Shown: piece after piece, positions 15,171 through 23,479 of the stretch
How positions within the stretch are numbered: position 1 is the first letter of the stretch
How the letters are laid out: each line of letters begins with the position of its first letter
Assembly (NCBI GenBank): GCA_964540515.1
Contig: CAZIMS010000008.1
Coordinates: forward strand, 67,790 to 131,789
Length of the DNA stretch: 64,000 nucleotides
From: JAOAGA01 sp964540515
GTDB taxonomy: Bacteria > CALINM01
Reading direction: 5' to 3'
The notes under the pieces: generated by a model
The model's database searches: none
What the model was told of the DNA's origin: nothing
The model's input: the letters and a program-made list of their open reading frames with translations, nothing else
Program-made: the position numbers and the translations under genes

Positions 15171-16754
15171 ATGAAAAAATTTATAATTTTTTATCTTTTT
15201 TCTTTTCTCTGTTTTTCTACCTACGCTATAGGTGCCAAGAAAGATACTGTGGAAAAAGCCGATACCAAACAATGTTATCAGTGCCACAGCGAGATTAAAA
15301 CGTTAAAAGAGGGGTCAAAGCATGCGAAATTAGATTGTAGTCAGTGTCATAGCCAATTAAAGGAGCATCTTAATAATCCTGATAATAAGCCCCATACTAA
15401 TTTAGATTTAGATAACTGCGGTAGATGTCACAAAGACCAGTATGAATCTTTTTTTAATGTAAACTATCATAAAAGAGCCAAGAAAGAAAAGGCGAGCCCA
15501 GATGGTAGAGCACCGATTCTTGACAAGCTACTTTTAGGGCATGGATTTACAAAAGAACATGCCGAACCGAGAAGTCACCCTTATATGTTGATTGACCACA
15601 TAACCGTTGACAGGGCTTATGGTGGTAGGTTCCAATACAAAAATTGGGGAGATATAACTAAATATGGTAAAGCATGGGATATTTTAGTTGACACAGGAAA
15701 AACTTTACCAGAGACAGCTCGTGCAGCAAATCCAACCTGTTTAACCTGTAAAACATCAGATATGGTTTTAAAATGGGCATATTTAGGAGAGAAAAATCAA
15801 AAGGCTAAATGGGATAGAACATCAGACATCATGCAAGTTATAAAAGATGTTCAGAATCCAGCAGGTTGCATAGAATGTCATGATCCCCATGCAGCTAAAG
15901 CAAGAATAATCAGAGATGCACTTATTCAGGCCGTTGAAAGAGATGGTGATAGGCCTTACAGTAAAAATAATAACAAGAATGCTCTTAATGTAGTAGAGTT
16001 TAGGGGTTATAGAAAAATAGGGCTACTAAAGAAAAATGATTCTGTTCTTCAATGTGCCCAGTGCCATGTAGAGTATGCCTGTAATCCAGGTTTTGAAAAA
16101 GATGATTTTAGCAAAAAGATCGGATTATCGGATGTTAGGACTAATGTCTTTCCATGGAGAAATGTCTTTGATGTCTTGAAATTTTATGATGATATTAACT
16201 TTAGAGATTACAGACATCCAATTACAGAAGCAAATCTAATCAAGTTTCAACATCCCGAAGCAGAGACCCATTTTGCAAGTAAACATGATCGGGCAGGCGT
16301 AACTTGTGCTGATTGTCATATGCCAAAAACTAAAAATAAGGCAGGTAAAGTCTATACTACCCATTTTGTCGCAAGTCCAAAAGAGTTTATAAAGGAGACT
16401 TGCCTAAGATGTCACAAAGACTGGACGGAAAAGCAGGCTCTTTATACTATTGATAGTGTAAAAAATTACATTAAAGGTAAGATAAGAAAATCTGAATACT
16501 GGTTATCTCAGCTAATAGATAAGTTTGATAAAGCAAAAAAGGTTGGTGTTGCAGAAGATATCTTAAAAGAGGCAAGAAAACAACACGATATTGCCCATAC
16601 GCACTGGGAATGGTGGACTGCCGAAAACTCTGATGGTTTTCATAACCCCGATCAGGCGAGACAATCTTTAGCTACTTCAATAGAAGCATCTAAAAAAGGC
16701 ATTGAGATTCTTGATAAAGCCATTAAAGAAAAAAGTGCTGCGACTCAAAAATAG
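15171..16754 (+). CDS. Octaheme cytochrome c nitrite reductase (ONR/TvNiR type)
   Basis: A 527-aa periplasmic enzyme with a signal peptide (cleavage probably near YAIGA). Eight heme c motifs: CYQCH, CSQCH, CGRCH, CLTCK, CIECH, CAQCH, CADCH, CLRCH. The fourth, C190-L-T-C193-K194, is the lysine-ligated catalytic heme, as in Thioalkalivibrio octaheme nitrite reductase. The catalytic loop CHVEYAC gives Tyr302 and Cys304, the spacing of the Tyr-Cys crosslink described for that enzyme. It would reduce nitrite (also hydroxylamine, and possibly sulfite) to ammonia with six electrons. No NrfH-type quinol dehydrogenase is next to it, so the electron donor is unknown. Preceded by the heme-sensor two-component pair. 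Confidence 0.9.
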   Translation: MKKFIIFYLFSFLCFSTYAIGAKKDTVEKADTKQCYQCHSEIKTLKEGSKHAKLDCSQCHSQLKEHLNNPDNKPHTNLDLDNCGRCHKDQYESFFNVNYHKRAKKEKASPDGRAPILDKLLLGHGFTKEHAEPRSHPYMLIDHITVDRAYGGRFQYKNWGDITKYGKAWDILVDTGKTLPETARAANPTCLTCKTSDMVLKWAYLGEKNQKAKWDRTSDIMQVIKDVQNPAGCIECHDPHAAKARIIRDALIQAVERDGDRPYSKNNNKNALNVVEFRGYRKIGLLKKNDSVLQCAQCHVEYACNPGFEKDDFSKKIGLSDVRTNVFPWRNVFDVLKFYDDINFRDYRHPITEANLIKFQHPEAETHFASKHDRAGVTCADCHMPKTKNKAGKVYTTHFVASPKEFIKETCLRCHKDWTEKQALYTIDSVKNYIKGKIRKSEYWLSQLIDKFDKAKKVGVAEDILKEARKQHDIAHTHWEWWTAENSDGFHNPDQARQSLATSIEASKKGIEILDKAIKEKSAATQK

Positions 16755-16782
16755 TTTTTATAGATTTTTATAATAATAATTT

Positions 16783-16820
16783 CTGGGCAATGGGCTTTCA
16801 CCTATTGCCCAGTCTTTTTT
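16783..16820 (+). terminator. Rho-independent terminator after the nitrite reductase
   Basis: Stem CTGGGCAATGG / CCTATTGCCCAG with a 7-8 nt loop, then TCTTTTTT. Confidence 0.9.
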
Positions 16821-16850
16821 CTAATATCTAACGCCAATCTCTCAAATCTG

Positions 16851-16880
16851 TTGAAAAGAGTTATCTTTAACTTCTATAAT
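16851..16880 (+). promoter_or_regulatory. Promoter of the lipoprotein gene
   Basis: TTGAAA (16851-16856), an 18-bp spacer, TATAAT (16875-16880). The ATG follows only 11 bp after the -10 and no Shine-Dalgarno is visible, so the mRNA leader would be very short or absent. Confidence 0.6.
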
Positions 16881-16891
16881 ATCATTATTAT

Positions 16892-17572
16892 ATGAGATTA
16901 ATTTTGCTATTACTTTTAATTCCCCTTTTTTCTTGTTCCACTTACATACAAAAAGAGATAGATAAGACAGGCATTGAGGGATATATAGTATCAAATACTG
17001 ATGCGCCAGAAATAGATGTATATGTTTCCTTATATCGTACTCTATCTGGTGGGCTTATGGGACCTTCAGACTTTATGGAGAAGACTGATGAAAGGGGTTA
17101 TTTTTTCTTTGATGTTCCTGAGGGCAAGTATTATCTGGTAGCGAGAAAGAGACTTAGAGGTGGTGATGCAGGACCTTTAAGAGAGGGCGACAGATCCGTC
17201 ATTTATAACAAAAATCCAATAATCGTTAAGCCCAGCAAAGTTACAACTGTTAAAGTTGTGTTACCACCAGCCAGTTCTATCTATCAAAAGAAGATGCCCT
17301 TAGGGGATAAAGAGATTAAAGTTAAAATAAAAGGCGCTATAAATAAAAACTTAAAGCTATTAATTTATGAAGGTGAAGATTTAAAGAGAAGTCCCTCTTA
17401 TATCTTAGATATAAGAGAAAATGAGAAGATTGTAAATCTTTTTACTGGAAAGATATATGTAATAGTTTTGAGAGAAGGTCTAAAAGAAAAGGTTGCTGAT
17501 TCAGAACTTTTTCAAGTCTATGGTCCTTTCCTATCTGATGTCATTGATATCGTTGAGTTTGAACTAAAATGA
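16892..17572 (+). CDS. Lipoprotein with carboxypeptidase-regulatory-like domain
   Basis: A 226-aa protein with a signal peptide and lipobox LFSC (Cys15), so exported and lipid-anchored. Residues ~28-125 form a beta-sandwich of the carboxypeptidase-regulatory/transthyretin-like type (GIEGYIVSNTDAPEIDVYVSL ... GYFFFDVPEGKYYLVARK). A second beta-rich half follows. Function unknown; such domains often bind other envelope proteins or sugars. The stop overlaps the next gene by 4 bp. Confidence 0.75.
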   Translation: MRLILLLLLIPLFSCSTYIQKEIDKTGIEGYIVSNTDAPEIDVYVSLYRTLSGGLMGPSDFMEKTDERGYFFFDVPEGKYYLVARKRLRGGDAGPLREGDRSVIYNKNPIIVKPSKVTTVKVVLPPASSIYQKKMPLGDKEIKVKIKGAINKNLKLLIYEGEDLKRSPSYILDIRENEKIVNLFTGKIYVIVLREGLKEKVADSELFQVYGPFLSDVIDIVEFELK

Positions 17573-18339
17573 AAGCTATCACATCTATACACAACGAGAA
17601 GATTAAAGAGGTCCTAAAATTAAGGGATAAAGATTTCTTCTGGTGGGAAGGTTACAACTTTTATACAGAGATATTAAAAGAAGGAACTTTTGTAGAAAAT
17701 ATTTTTGTAGAAGAAGATTTCTACAAAAATCAGCTAAGAGAGAGATTAGATATTAATTATGGAGAATCTTTTATTGTATCCAAAAGAGTATTTGAAAAAT
17801 TATCTTTTACTCAGTCTCCTCAATGGATAGGTGGGATAATAGAGAAACCCAATTATAATGCAAATGGTCTTTTGAAAAAAGGTGGAGATTTTTTTTATCT
17901 CGCTGGACTTCAAGATCCTGGTAATGTAGGTGCTATAATTAGAATTGCCGATGCCTTTCATTTTAAAGGCATAATCTACGAAAGGAGGGGGTCATCCCCA
18001 TATAATGAAAAATCTGTTAGGTCAAGCACAGGTAGCATATTAAGAGTCCCTTGCATTGAAGGTAATATAGATACATTGTATAGTTTTAAGGAAGCAGGAT
18101 ATGGCATCTATTTTCTTACCTCTTCATCTAACATAGCGAAAGATATCAACAAAATTGGTTTTAAAAAAAGAAATGTCTTTGTTTTAGGTCAAGAAGGGCA
18201 GGGTATAGATATAAATTTTCAACACAAAGAGGACGTTTACATCCCTATAAGTAAAAAGGTTGATTCTCTAAATGTATCAGTTACCGCAGGGATAGTAGCC
18301 TTCTATTTACGGTTAGGAGTTAAGGGTGAAAAAGCTTAA
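17569..18339 (+). CDS. TrmH/SpoU-family RNA 2'-O-ribose methyltransferase
   Basis: A 256-aa SPOUT methyltransferase that methylates the 2'-OH of a ribose in rRNA or tRNA using SAM. The C-terminal knot motifs are complete: LQDPGNVGAIIRIADAF (motif 1), FVLGQEGQGI (motif 2), IPISKKVDSLNVSVTAGI (motif 3). The N-terminal ~95 residues form the substrate-binding extension. The target nucleotide cannot be told from the sequence. Confidence 0.88.
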   Translation: MKAITSIHNEKIKEVLKLRDKDFFWWEGYNFYTEILKEGTFVENIFVEEDFYKNQLRERLDINYGESFIVSKRVFEKLSFTQSPQWIGGIIEKPNYNANGLLKKGGDFFYLAGLQDPGNVGAIIRIADAFHFKGIIYERRGSSPYNEKSVRSSTGSILRVPCIEGNIDTLYSFKEAGYGIYFLTSSSNIAKDINKIGFKKRNVFVLGQEGQGIDINFQHKEDVYIPISKKVDSLNVSVTAGIVAFYLRLGVKGEKA

Positions 18340-18904
18340 ACATAAGATTGTATTTTTTTTATTTTTGCTAATTACTTTTGCTATATTTGTATTAATAGTT
18401 AAGGGCGATGATATTTTAGTCTCCATAGGCAGGAAGCTTATTGTAAGCGATGAGATAAAAAAAGCCGATCTGATAGTTGCCTTAGGCGGTGAGAATATCA
18501 GGAAAAAAGAGGCTGTAAGGTTATTTAATGAGGGTTTTAGTAAGAAAATATTATTTACAGGTTTTGAGATAGAAAAAGAAGATTACTACCGCTATGGCAT
18601 CAAGGACAAAGATTTTATATACCCTGTTAGATTCCTAAGTAACACTTATGAAGAGGCTGTCTTTACAAGGGATACTGCCCTAAAGAATAAATTTAAATCC
18701 GTTATTGTAGTTACATCATACTATCATACCAGAAGAACTTCATACATCTTTAAAAAACTACTCGAAAAAGAGGGTATAAAGGTAATGGTCTATCCAGCTG
18801 TCTCTCCTAATATAGATTTAGATAAATGGTGGAAAAGTAGATTTTTAAAGAAGGTCGTCATTATTGAGTGGGTAGGTCTTTTGTACTATATGTTAGAATA
18901 TTAA
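18326..18904 (+). CDS. YdcF/SanA-like DUF218 protein
   Basis: A 192-aa protein starting at GTG behind GGAG, overlapping the methyltransferase gene by 14 bp. An N-terminal membrane helix (6-28) is followed by the DUF218 fold: ADLIVALGG, KKILFTG, TYEEAVFTRD and VIVVTSYYHTRRT. Relatives (SanA, ElyC, YdcF) are linked to envelope integrity and polyprenyl-carrier or peptidoglycan metabolism, but the biochemical activity is not settled. Confidence 0.85.
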   Translation: MKKLKHKIVFFLFLLITFAIFVLIVKGDDILVSIGRKLIVSDEIKKADLIVALGGENIRKKEAVRLFNEGFSKKILFTGFEIEKEDYYRYGIKDKDFIYPVRFLSNTYEEAVFTRDTALKNKFKSVIVVTSYYHTRRTSYIFKKLLEKEGIKVMVYPAVSPNIDLDKWWKSRFLKKVVIIEWVGLLYYMLEY

Positions 18905-18923
18905 AAAAACAAAAGGATAAAAG

Positions 18924-19676
18924 GTGAATAAGATTTTTTTTATAGGTGCAGGGCCAGGTAGTTGTGAACATCTTACATTAAAAGGCATGAAATGTCTAAA
19001 AATAAGCAAGGTAGTTTTTGCTCCAAACATATATCAAATAACTTATAAAGACTTGCTTAAGGGTAAAAAAATTTATGATCCAATGGATTATCTTTTTAAG
19101 GATCTAAAAAAGATTATAGAGGAACATATATCTTCAACTAATATATGTTTTCTCTTGCCAGGAGATGAGACGGTTTTTTCTCCTTTCCAGCCTATAATAG
19201 ATTATTATAATGATGTCTCTGAGTTGATACCAGGTGTGGGCGTTGTAAATGCAAGTTCGGCTCTGCTAAAAAAGACTCTCGACCTTCCCAATGTCTCAAA
19301 TACTATAGTTTTGACAAGCTCTCGGTCTCTTAAATCAACCTTTGAAGACCATAACTTTACAAAATTTTTAAGTAAAGACATAACCTTAGTCCTCTTTATG
19401 AATCATATACCTCTGGATGAACTTTCAAAAAGGTTAATTCCCTATATGGGTGAAAAATGTCCCATAGCGATTGTTTATAAGGTCTCATTGCCTGAAGAAG
19501 AGTTAGTTATAGGTACACTTAAGGATATTACCAAAAAGGTAAAAAGAGACTACTTTGAGAGCAAAAAAGAGCCCTCTATGGCTTTAGTAATCGTAGGTTA
19601 CGTTCTTGGTAAAAGGGCTACAATAAAGTCCTGGGATTATAGAAAGAAGATGATATGGGACAAGAGAAAAAAATAA
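18924..19676 (+). CDS. cbiF: CbiF/CobM-like tetrapyrrole methylase
   Basis: A 250-aa member of the SAM-dependent tetrapyrrole methylase family, closest in pattern to precorrin-4/cobalt-precorrin-4 C11-methyltransferase: IFFIGAGPGSCEHLTLKG, LPGDETVFSPF (normally SGDPS), LIPGVGVVNASSALL, LDLPNVSNTIVLTS. GTG start. No other cobalamin gene is nearby and the GDPS loop is changed to GDET, so a different tetrapyrrole substrate is possible. The stop overlaps the U32 gene by 22 bp. Confidence 0.75.
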   Translation: MNKIFFIGAGPGSCEHLTLKGMKCLKISKVVFAPNIYQITYKDLLKGKKIYDPMDYLFKDLKKIIEEHISSTNICFLLPGDETVFSPFQPIIDYYNDVSELIPGVGVVNASSALLKKTLDLPNVSNTIVLTSSRSLKSTFEDHNFTKFLSKDITLVLFMNHIPLDELSKRLIPYMGEKCPIAIVYKVSLPEEELVIGTLKDITKKVKRDYFESKKEPSMALVIVGYVLGKRATIKSWDYRKKMIWDKRKK

Positions 19677-20602
19677 AAATACTCTCACCGGTTGATAACT
19701 TTTATGAGGCTAGAGCTCTCATTGATGAAGGAGTAGATGAGCTCTATGGAGGGTTATTCCCATCATCTTTCAAAGACTATTCTTACTTTCTCTCACCAAA
19801 CCAAAGAACCTTCAAAGAAGCCCAGATGGACGAGAGAGAGTTTGAAAAAACAATAAAACTTTGTAGAGAAAAAAACATCCCCTTTTATCTTACAATTAAT
19901 CAGCTTTATTTTAAATACGAACAACTTCCTCTAATCATTAAACTTGCCGAGTATGCCATAGAGATGGGTGTGTCGGGTTTAATAATGGGTAGTTTACCCT
20001 TAATATTAAATGTAAGAAAAAAATTCCCTGATTTTCCGATCCATCTAAGCACTATGGCAGTAGCCTTAAATCATCACGCAGTATCATTTTTCAAAGAACT
20101 CAATGTAAAAAGGGTAACCCTCTCGCGCTCATTGTCCATCAAAGAGATTAAGTCCATAGTAAAAAACTCACCTCATATTGACTTTGATACCTTTATTCTA
20201 ATAGGTAAATGTCCAAATATAGAAGGTTTTTGTAGTCTTTTGCATACAAACCCTCAAAAAATCTGGCCCTGCGAGCAAAGATATAACTATGGTGGATCAA
20301 TTGAGGTCTATAAAATTCAGAAAGAATGGCAAGGTTTTTATAGATCTCAATCCTGTGGGATATGTGGTATATCTGAGATTATAAAATCTGGAGTAAGCGC
20401 TCTTAAGATTGTAGGTCGTGGTAGTCCTGCAAGTTTTAAGATTGAGAACGTTAGATTAGTAAAAAAAGCCCTTATTTTAACGAAAGAGATAAAAGATAGT
20501 GATAAAAGAGTAGAGGCTTTGAAAAATTTATACTACGAGAGGTTCAATCATCATTGCAACCCCTTTTGCTGTTATTTCCCAGAGATTGGTTTTAAAAAAT
20601 AG
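19655..20602 (+). CDS. U32-family protein (peptidase U32 / UbiU-like)
   Basis: A 315-aa protein with the U32 TIM-barrel-like pattern: VDELYGGLFPS, FYLTINQ, GLIMGSLPLI, HLSTMAV, NVKRVTLSRSLSIKEI. The cysteines in GKCPNIEGFCS, WPCEQ, CGICG and CNPFCC could bind an Fe-S cluster, as in UbiU/UbiV and RlhA, which are O2-independent hydroxylation factors rather than proteases. Translationally coupled to the CbiF-like gene. I would favour an anaerobic hydroxylase-type role for an unknown substrate. Confidence 0.75.
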   Translation: MGQEKKIKILSPVDNFYEARALIDEGVDELYGGLFPSSFKDYSYFLSPNQRTFKEAQMDEREFEKTIKLCREKNIPFYLTINQLYFKYEQLPLIIKLAEYAIEMGVSGLIMGSLPLILNVRKKFPDFPIHLSTMAVALNHHAVSFFKELNVKRVTLSRSLSIKEIKSIVKNSPHIDFDTFILIGKCPNIEGFCSLLHTNPQKIWPCEQRYNYGGSIEVYKIQKEWQGFYRSQSCGICGISEIIKSGVSALKIVGRGSPASFKIENVRLVKKALILTKEIKDSDKRVEALKNLYYERFNHHCNPFCCYFPEIGFKK

Positions 20603-20605
20603 TTA

Positions 20606-21580
20606 TTAGTTTTTAGTGCCCTCAATTAGGACTGTAGGGGGTTTCTTCAAAAGTATAGTTTTGCTGATAAAAAAGCCTACATTACTAAGCAAGTCTTTAA
20701 TCTCATTAACAGTTAAGTTATCACCACCATCTGTGTGGAGAAGCATATTTAGACAAAAAACGATGTTATCCTTTGGTGCAGTTCTTTTCTCATTTAGATA
20801 AAACTCATGAATATAAATTTTACCGCCTTTTTTTAGAGCTCCAAAGGATTTTTCAATAGCAAGCTGGCAAAGTTCTTTCTTAAGAGAATGAAGGACCTGT
20901 GATATTAATACGATGTCATAGCCACTACCAAAGTTCTTATCCTCCAAGCTTCCTTCAATAAAATCAACTCTATTCAATAACCCTTCATCTCTCAATTTCT
21001 CTTTTGCAACAACAGTAGCTTGAGGCAAGTCAAGGATTACACCCTTTAATGTTGGATTCTTTTTTAACATCTCTCTTAAATAAGTTGCAGGACCAGATCC
21101 AATGTCTAAAATCTTTTTGGCACTCATAAAATCTATATTTGATAATATATTTTCCTTATAAAACTTTGTAAGATTATCCATCCCATTTATAAAATGATAG
21201 TTTTCTTCAGGGTCTTTTTTTCTATTATCAGAGGATTTTCCTGTTTTAATAGATTCAATTAAGTTGCCCCAATCTTGCCACATATTGTAATAATGGTTGA
21301 GTATAGAGGTTACCGATTTATCTGAGGAAGAGGTTAGAAAATCTGCGTATTTATCCTTATTTTTGTAGATATTACTCTTTTTTTCAAGAATGCCTAAGGA
21401 AGTAAGGGCATCAAGGAGCATCCTCAATGCCCTAGCATCTACCTTTAGCTTATCGGCAAGGCTTTCGGCATCAGTGAAAGAATTCAAGAAATCAAACACC
21501 TTAAGTCTTACAGCTGTAAGCAATACTTGAGCATCCCAGAAAGATCTACCTAAGTTTAGTATCTTTTTAAGCTCTCTCAT
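20606..21580 (-). CDS. SAM-dependent O-methyltransferase (family 2, with dimerisation domain)
   Basis: A 324-aa methyltransferase. The N-terminal winged-helix dimerisation domain (1-85, SFWDAQVLLTAVRLKVFDFLN ... LTSLGILEKK) is followed by a Rossmann SAM domain with ILDIGSGPATYLREM, GVILDLP and DIVLISQVLHSL. The family includes hydroxyneurosporene and quinone or phenol O-methyltransferases; the substrate here is unknown. Last gene of a minus-strand run, 12 bp after asd, and tail-to-tail with the U32 gene. Confidence 0.83.
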   Translation of the reverse strand: MRELKKILNLGRSFWDAQVLLTAVRLKVFDFLNSFTDAESLADKLKVDARALRMLLDALTSLGILEKKSNIYKNKDKYADFLTSSSDKSVTSILNHYYNMWQDWGNLIESIKTGKSSDNRKKDPEENYHFINGMDNLTKFYKENILSNIDFMSAKKILDIGSGPATYLREMLKKNPTLKGVILDLPQATVVAKEKLRDEGLLNRVDFIEGSLEDKNFGSGYDIVLISQVLHSLKKELCQLAIEKSFGALKKGGKIYIHEFYLNEKRTAPKDNIVFCLNMLLHTDGGDNLTVNEIKDLLSNVGFFISKTILLKKPPTVLIEGTKN

Positions 21581-21592
21581 GGCAAAATATTT

Positions 21593-22609
21593 TTATAAAT
21601 ATTTCTCTCCTAAAATCTCAGCTATCTGGATTGCGTTTAAGGCTGCACCTTTTCTTAGCTGATCCCCTACTATCCACATAGACAAACCCTTCTCGCAGGA
21701 TATATCTTCTCTAATTCTTCCAACATAACAGTCGTCGGTTCCAGACAAAAATAGTGGCATTGGGTATTTTCTATTATTTGGATCATCAATAACTGTTACT
21801 CCTGGTGCATTACTAAGTAGCTCAATAGCCTTTTCTCGGGTAATCTTTTTCTCTGTCTCTATAGTTACTGATTCAGAATGACATCTAAAAACAGGAACTC
21901 TTACAGTTGTAGCGGTAACGTTAATTGAGCTGTCTCCCATAATCTTTCTTGTTTCCATTACCATCTTCATCTCTTCTTTTGTATAAAGATTATCAGTAAA
22001 AACATCAATTTGAGGGATAAGATTAAAAGCTATCTGATAGAAAAGAGCAGAAACCTTCATCTCCTCATTATTTACGTATTGTCTTATCTGGCTTTCTAAC
22101 TCAGCCATTGCCTTTGCGCCTGCTCCAGATACTGCCTGATAGGTAGATACGACAATTCTTCTTATCTTAGCATAATCGTGCAGTGGTTTTAGAGGTACTA
22201 CCATGATTATAGTAGTACAGTTGGGATTAGCAATAATTCCTTTCTTCTTATAGAGGGCTATATCTTGTGCGTTAACCTCTGGGACTACTAGTGGTATCTC
22301 AGGGGCCATTCTAAAGGCAGAACTATTATCAACTACCACAGCCCCGGCATCTACTGCGTAGGGAGCAAACTCCTTGCTTCTATCACCACCAGCAGAAAAA
22401 AGAGCGATATCAATGTTTTTAAAAGAATCTTTATCTAACTTCTCTACAACAAAGGTCTCGCCTTTAAAATTAATCTTTTTACCTACACTTCTCTCTGATG
22501 CTAATAATCTTAAGTTTTTGATAGGAAAATTTCTTTGCTCAAGTATCTCTAAAAACACCTCACCTACTGCACCAGTAGCACCGGCTACAGCCACATTAAA
22601 CTCTTTCAT
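21593..22609 (-). CDS. asd: Aspartate-semialdehyde dehydrogenase
   Basis: A 338-aa NADPH enzyme reducing beta-aspartyl phosphate to the semialdehyde, the branch point to lysine, diaminopimelate, threonine and methionine. VAVAGATGAVGE (NADP loop), SAGG, DNSSAFRM, catalytic Cys in NPNCTT, QAVSGAGAKAM and the substrate-binding RVPVFRCHSE are all present. Full length, with good spacing (24 bp) to wrbA upstream. Confidence 0.95.
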   Translation of the reverse strand: MKEFNVAVAGATGAVGEVFLEILEQRNFPIKNLRLLASERSVGKKINFKGETFVVEKLDKDSFKNIDIALFSAGGDRSKEFAPYAVDAGAVVVDNSSAFRMAPEIPLVVPEVNAQDIALYKKKGIIANPNCTTIIMVVPLKPLHDYAKIRRIVVSTYQAVSGAGAKAMAELESQIRQYVNNEEMKVSALFYQIAFNLIPQIDVFTDNLYTKEEMKMVMETRKIMGDSSINVTATTVRVPVFRCHSESVTIETEKKITREKAIELLSNAPGVTVIDDPNNRKYPMPLFLSGTDDCYVGRIREDISCEKGLSMWIVGDQLRKGAALNAIQIAEILGEKYL

Positions 22610-22633
22610 CCTAAGAGACTCCTTTGAAATATA

Positions 22634-23239
22634 TTAAGTTCTAAGCTTTTTTGTAATCTCAGCCAGTCTTTTTCCTAAGGCGAAGGCTAAGTTAAGTTCT
22701 GTTTCATCTGGTTCAATATCTGCCATTGGTCCAGATACAGAGCTGGCACCATAGGGTGTACCACCTTTTTTAGTTGTAATAAGGCCCATCTCAGAAAAGG
22801 GTATGCCTACTATTATAGCACCGTGGTGTATCATAGGAAACATCATAGAGATAAGAGTTGTTTCATTTCCACCATGCATAGAGGAAGTAGAGGTTATAAA
22901 ACTAACTGGCTTTCCAATCATTGCCCCCTCGAGCCAGACCTTAGAGGTAGAGTCTATAAACATTTTCAAAGGCGCAGACATATTTCCAAACCTTGTTGGA
23001 GAGCCAAGTATCAATCCATCACAGTTTTTTAAATCCTCTGCAGTTGCTTCTGGTAGGCTTGAGTATTCATCATAGGCCTTTTTCCATCTCTCATTTTTTT
23101 CGATAATTGCCTCAGGTTCAAATATTTTAACTCTCTTAAGCACAGCCTCACATCCAGCAGCTTCAACACCTTCTTTAGCCTTCTTAATTAATTTCATTGT
23201 GTTGCCATACCTTGTGTCAAAGATAAGATAAATATTCAT
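22634..23239 (-). CDS. wrbA: WrbA-type NAD(P)H:quinone oxidoreductase
   Basis: A 201-aa flavodoxin-like FMN protein that reduces quinones by two electrons. The start is the ATG after TAGGAGG (MNIYLIFDTRYGNT); an upstream in-frame extension has no ribosome-binding site. Landmarks: DTRYGNTMKLI (FMN phosphate loop), GSPTRFGNMSAPLKMFID and TSSMHGGNETTL ... PYGASSVSG. Part of the minus-strand operon. Confidence 0.92.
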   Translation of the reverse strand: MNIYLIFDTRYGNTMKLIKKAKEGVEAAGCEAVLKRVKIFEPEAIIEKNERWKKAYDEYSSLPEATAEDLKNCDGLILGSPTRFGNMSAPLKMFIDSTSKVWLEGAMIGKPVSFITSTSSMHGGNETTLISMMFPMIHHGAIIVGIPFSEMGLITTKKGGTPYGASSVSGPMADIEPDETELNLAFALGKRLAEITKKLRT

Positions 23240-23249
23240 ATTATACCTC

Positions 23250-23468
23250 CTAATTAGTTGGTCGATTACACTCATTTTTACCAAAGATCTTTAAAATTTT
23301 ACAAAGAGGGCAAAATCCAGTAATTGCTGATTGTATAAGATTAAGTCCCACGAAAATAGTAAATAAAAACCAGTATGGAGAGTGAAAATAACCAAGACTT
23401 ACCGAGAGAATTATAAAAGTTCCAGCAACAATTCTTATAATTTTTTCTTGATTAGGCAGGCTTGACAT
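23250..23468 (-). CDS. DUF2892 (YgaP-type) small membrane protein
   Basis: A 72-aa protein with two membrane helices (about 11-29 and 32-50) and the family pattern EKIIRIVAGTFIILSVSLG ... GLNLIQSAITGFCPLCKILKIFG. The CPLC pair in the C-terminal part is typical. Function unproven; related domains are fused to rhodanese in YgaP. It lies between the LOG and wrbA genes, with 10-11 bp gaps. Confidence 0.85.
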   Translation of the reverse strand: MSSLPNQEKIIRIVAGTFIILSVSLGYFHSPYWFLFTIFVGLNLIQSAITGFCPLCKILKIFGKNECNRPTN

Positions 23469-23479
23469 ATGCTTAACTC

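Noticed and set aside
22803..23075. Two plus-strand frames opposite wrbA
   Set aside because: Antisense of a well-conserved gene with low-plausibility composition.
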